Positions 50,827 to 50,969 of a DNA stretch of 50,969 nucleotides are shown here, in pieces. Position 1 is the first letter of the stretch; each line of letters opens with the position of its first letter. The DNA comes from Betaproteobacteria bacterium. GTDB lineage: Bacteria; Pseudomonadota; Gammaproteobacteria; Burkholderiales; SG8-39. Both the position numbers and the translations under genes were made by a program. A model generated the notes under the pieces. It had not been told where the DNA came from, searched no databases, and was given only the letters and a program-made list of their open reading frames with translations. Location: contig SCTY01000072.1 of NCBI GenBank assembly GCA_004297625.1, positions 1 to 50,969 of the forward strand, given 5' to 3'.

Positions 50827-50969
50827 GTGCGCCGTGATAAGGCGGCGCTTTCCAGTGGGTGAGAATCCCACCCGGCAACCGCTCCAGCCGGAAGCAACCG
50901 GAGCAGTCATGGAGGTAACGAAATGGCTGAAGCCTTCGGATAGCGGGTCACGAATTGGTGACCGCGCGA
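50827..50969 (+). mobile_element. Group II intron, 5' end (domain I start)
   Basis: GTGCGCC at 50827 matches the conserved GUGYG-type 5' splice end. The following sequence has the usual domain I landmarks: AAGGCGGCGC pairing back to GTGCGCC, a stem GTGGG-TGAGAAT-CCCAC, then the CCGGCAACC and GAAGCCTTCGG segments seen in bacterial group II introns. The sequence runs off the window, so the reverse transcriptase is not visible. Exon sequence ends at about 50826 with CCGCCTTGG. It is in the same orientation as the 3' intron end at position 1. Confidence 0.8.

Overview
The window reads as a very G+C-rich, gene-dense proteobacterial segment. Family-level features (paired HPF, CBS, USP and FtsH genes under Fnr-type operators, IorAB-like molybdenum hydroxylase, MBOAT/SGNH pair) fit a facultatively anaerobic betaproteobacterium best, but no rRNA or single-copy marker gene confirms this. 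Both ends lie in group II intron sequence (3' end at 1-119, 5' end from 50827). The piece may therefore be an assembly segment bounded by a multicopy intron.

Region 129-43292 is one large regulon rather than a set of unrelated genes. Fifteen 14-bp palindromes of the Crp/Fnr type (TTGA-N6-TCAA and close variants) sit between genes, mostly in divergent pairs. In nearly every case the operator centre is 40.5-43.5 bp from the start codon, and a -10-like hexamer (often TAGCGT) ends about 6 nt before it. This is class II Fnr geometry with the start codon at or next to the predicted transcription start, so many of these mRNAs should be leaderless or nearly so. The regulated genes are typical of survival under oxygen limitation: two ribosome hibernation factors (one fused to a cold-shock domain), two FtsH proteases, two CBS-pair proteins, two universal stress proteins, an acyl-AMP ligase/acyltransferase, a CorC-like transporter, a TPP-dependent E1 dehydrogenase operon with two c-type cytochromes, an MBOAT/SGNH pair and ThiL, malic enzyme, a radical SAM protein, phospholipase D/DedA and a ZIP transporter. 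At 38391-40484 lie a NarL-type response regulator, a PAS protein and an Fnr-like regulator whose recognition helix carries the E-x-x-S-R residues that read TTGA half-sites. This makes a self-contained circuit. The layout recalls the low-oxygen-activated (lxa) locus known from Burkholderia cenocepacia.

An RNA-repair theme is woven into the same regulon: archease (129), RtcB ligase (25251), a Thg1-like polymerase remnant (26666), a Clp1/Grc3-like polynucleotide kinase (27115), a THUMP protein (24678), an MJ1316/DUF504 protein (33127) and a small degenerate nucleotidyltransferase-like protein (28938). RtcB, hibernation factors and leaderless promoters together suggest a dormancy programme that manages ribosome and RNA damage (inference).

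The locus is also eroding. dinB, the Thg1-like gene, groES and the GGDEF domain of the PAS protein all carry internal deletions. An SGNH protein is fused in frame to a binding protein that keeps its own signal peptide, and the 5' end of rtcB is duplicated together with its operator.

From about 43500 the base composition becomes more A+T-rich and no Fnr operators occur. A CopG/ParE-type toxin-antitoxin pair is followed by a compact operon (44475-50760): adenine methyltransferase, a protein with an Hsp90-type ATPase joined to a histidine-kinase-like half, a receiver-domain protein with a Cys-rich tail, an unknown protein, and a helical protein with two RN-x3-H HEPN-type motifs. This looks like a horizontally acquired defence or conflict module and I do not recognise it as a described system.
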